Part shown: piece after piece, positions 63,502 to 64,000 of the stretch
Position numbering within the stretch: position 1 is the first letter of the stretch
Layout of the letters: every line of letters starts with the position of its first letter
Source: Sphaerotilus microaerophilus
GTDB taxonomy: Bacteria > Pseudomonadota > Gammaproteobacteria > Burkholderiales > Burkholderiaceae_C
Assembly: GCF_023734135.1 (NCBI RefSeq)
Contig: NZ_AP025730.1
Coordinates: forward strand, 3,286,001 to 3,350,000
Length of the DNA: 64,000 nt
Reading direction: 5' to 3'
Position numbers and translations under genes: made by a program
Notes under the pieces: model-generated
Told to the model about the DNA's origin: nothing
Databases searched by the model: none
What the model saw: the letters and a program-made list of their open reading frames with translations, nothing else

Positions 63502-63837
63502 CGCCGAAGCGCTCCTGTGTCCGGCTGAGCAAGCGGCTCGTGCCCTTTGCAGCGCCGGCGTCGCGACCAGCCCTACGTTTCGTCGTGGATCACGGGCACG
63601 GAGATTCGTCCGACAGTTCGAAGACCAAGTGACACATGAGGGCCGGCGGTGCCCCGCCCCGGGTCTGCAAGCACCCGCTGCCGCCCGCCGACTCAAAACA
63701 CCAGCGTCTGCGCACATGCGACCGGGTCACCCGAGACCCACGGCACGCGCGATCCGCCCCGGCCTTACCTCTGCAATCCAGTCTTCCAGCCGCTGGCACA
63801 GCCTTCGCTTAATTAGGCAGGCGTAGCCCGCTTCTTG
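63502..63837. other. Non-coding stretch after IS110 copy 2
   Basis: About 336 bp without a convincing gene. It may contain the continuation of the eroded monooxygenase gene on the minus strand near the IS end and the promoter of the next gene; neither can be delimited. Confidence 0.35.
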
Positions 63838-64000
63838 ATGACAAATGACACTACCGAGCCACCCACCCCGTCGGCATCTGACGAGTTGCTCGACGCCGCT
63901 TGCGAGATCCTCCGTAACCACCTCCGCCGCCATCCGCACGCGGCGGACACGGCGGTCGGCATCGAGCGCTGGTGGATCTCGGCTCTGCCGCCGGAGACAC
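63838..64000 (+). CDS. Hypothetical protein, 5' part only
   Basis: An open frame from ATG to the window edge: MTNDTTEPPTPSASDELLDA, then ACEILRNHLRRHPHAADTAV, GIERWWI. The helical segment with HLxxHPHAADTxxGIxRWW resembles short proteins often encoded near periplasmic alcohol-dehydrogenase or MoxR-type clusters, but I cannot name it firmly. No clear ribosome binding site. The gene continues beyond the window. Confidence 0.5.
   Translation, partial: MTNDTTEPPTPSASDELLDAACEILRNHLRRHPHAADTAVGIERWWISALPPET

Overview
The window is GC-rich, densely coded DNA from a heterotrophic proteobacterium. The Bug-type solute receptors (two full genes and a fragment), the leucine/isovalerate (liu) operon under a TetR-type repressor, and a PhaR-regulated phasin all point to Betaproteobacteria, order Burkholderiales; a Sphaerotilus/Leptothrix/Rubrivivax-like genus is my guess, not something the sequence proves. 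Two thirds of the window is ordinary chromosomal metabolism and about one third is accessory DNA in various stages of decay.

1-8700 is a worn defence-like island: a DUF559 endonuclease-like gene, an FN3-like protein, a SRAP-domain gene, a large gene with a C-terminal PD-(D/E)XK-like nuclease cut in two by a complete IS3-family element (3577-4897, 3-bp target duplication), a DUF3883 protein, and a TIR/WD40 gene reduced to its two ends. 8748-13522 holds a cupin, a Bug receptor divergent from a LysR regulator across five 11-bp tandem repeats, and a chemoreceptor. 13742-14117 carries an IS3 transposase stub and a second truncated TIR copy.

14270-24763 is the leucine catabolic operon on the minus strand (liuA-liuB-hydrolase-liuC-DUF4126-liuD-liuE), with a divergent TetR gene and two TGAGTnnnACTCA operators, followed by phaP with PhaR-like operators, a sigma70-like promoter and a strong terminator. 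The products (acetyl-CoA, acetoacetate) feed PHB metabolism, so phaP is a fitting neighbour. 24799-27530 contains an IS5-family element with an amber-interrupted, HTH-fused transposase and a second IS3-family element. 27648-34385 is an envelope operon: DUF1302, DUF1329, a Ycf48-like propeller protein and an RND/MMPL transporter.

34466-35591 has gene debris and a BrnT/CopG-like toxin-antitoxin pair. 35629-42942 is a minus-strand catabolic/transport operon: TauD-type dioxygenase, BKACE enzyme, small hydrolase, quinone oxidoreductase, MFS permease, YeiH exporter and Bug receptor, next to a MalT-like LuxR regulator. A universal-stress/hemerythrin fusion protein is divergent from that regulator. 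47351-48982 is hipBA with three operator copies exactly 50 bp apart.

49248-59544 is a fragment of an F-/SXT-type conjugative element: transglycosylase, OmpA-like lipoprotein, traA, traL, traE, frameshifted traK, then parDE and abiE toxin-antitoxin modules, then traI (MobH-like but apparently without its HD residues), traD and a DUF4400 gene. The rest of the mating-pore genes are absent. 59569-63501 holds two virtually identical IS110-family elements in direct orientation separated by 701 bp of an eroded flavin monooxygenase gene. The window ends inside a short plus-strand gene.
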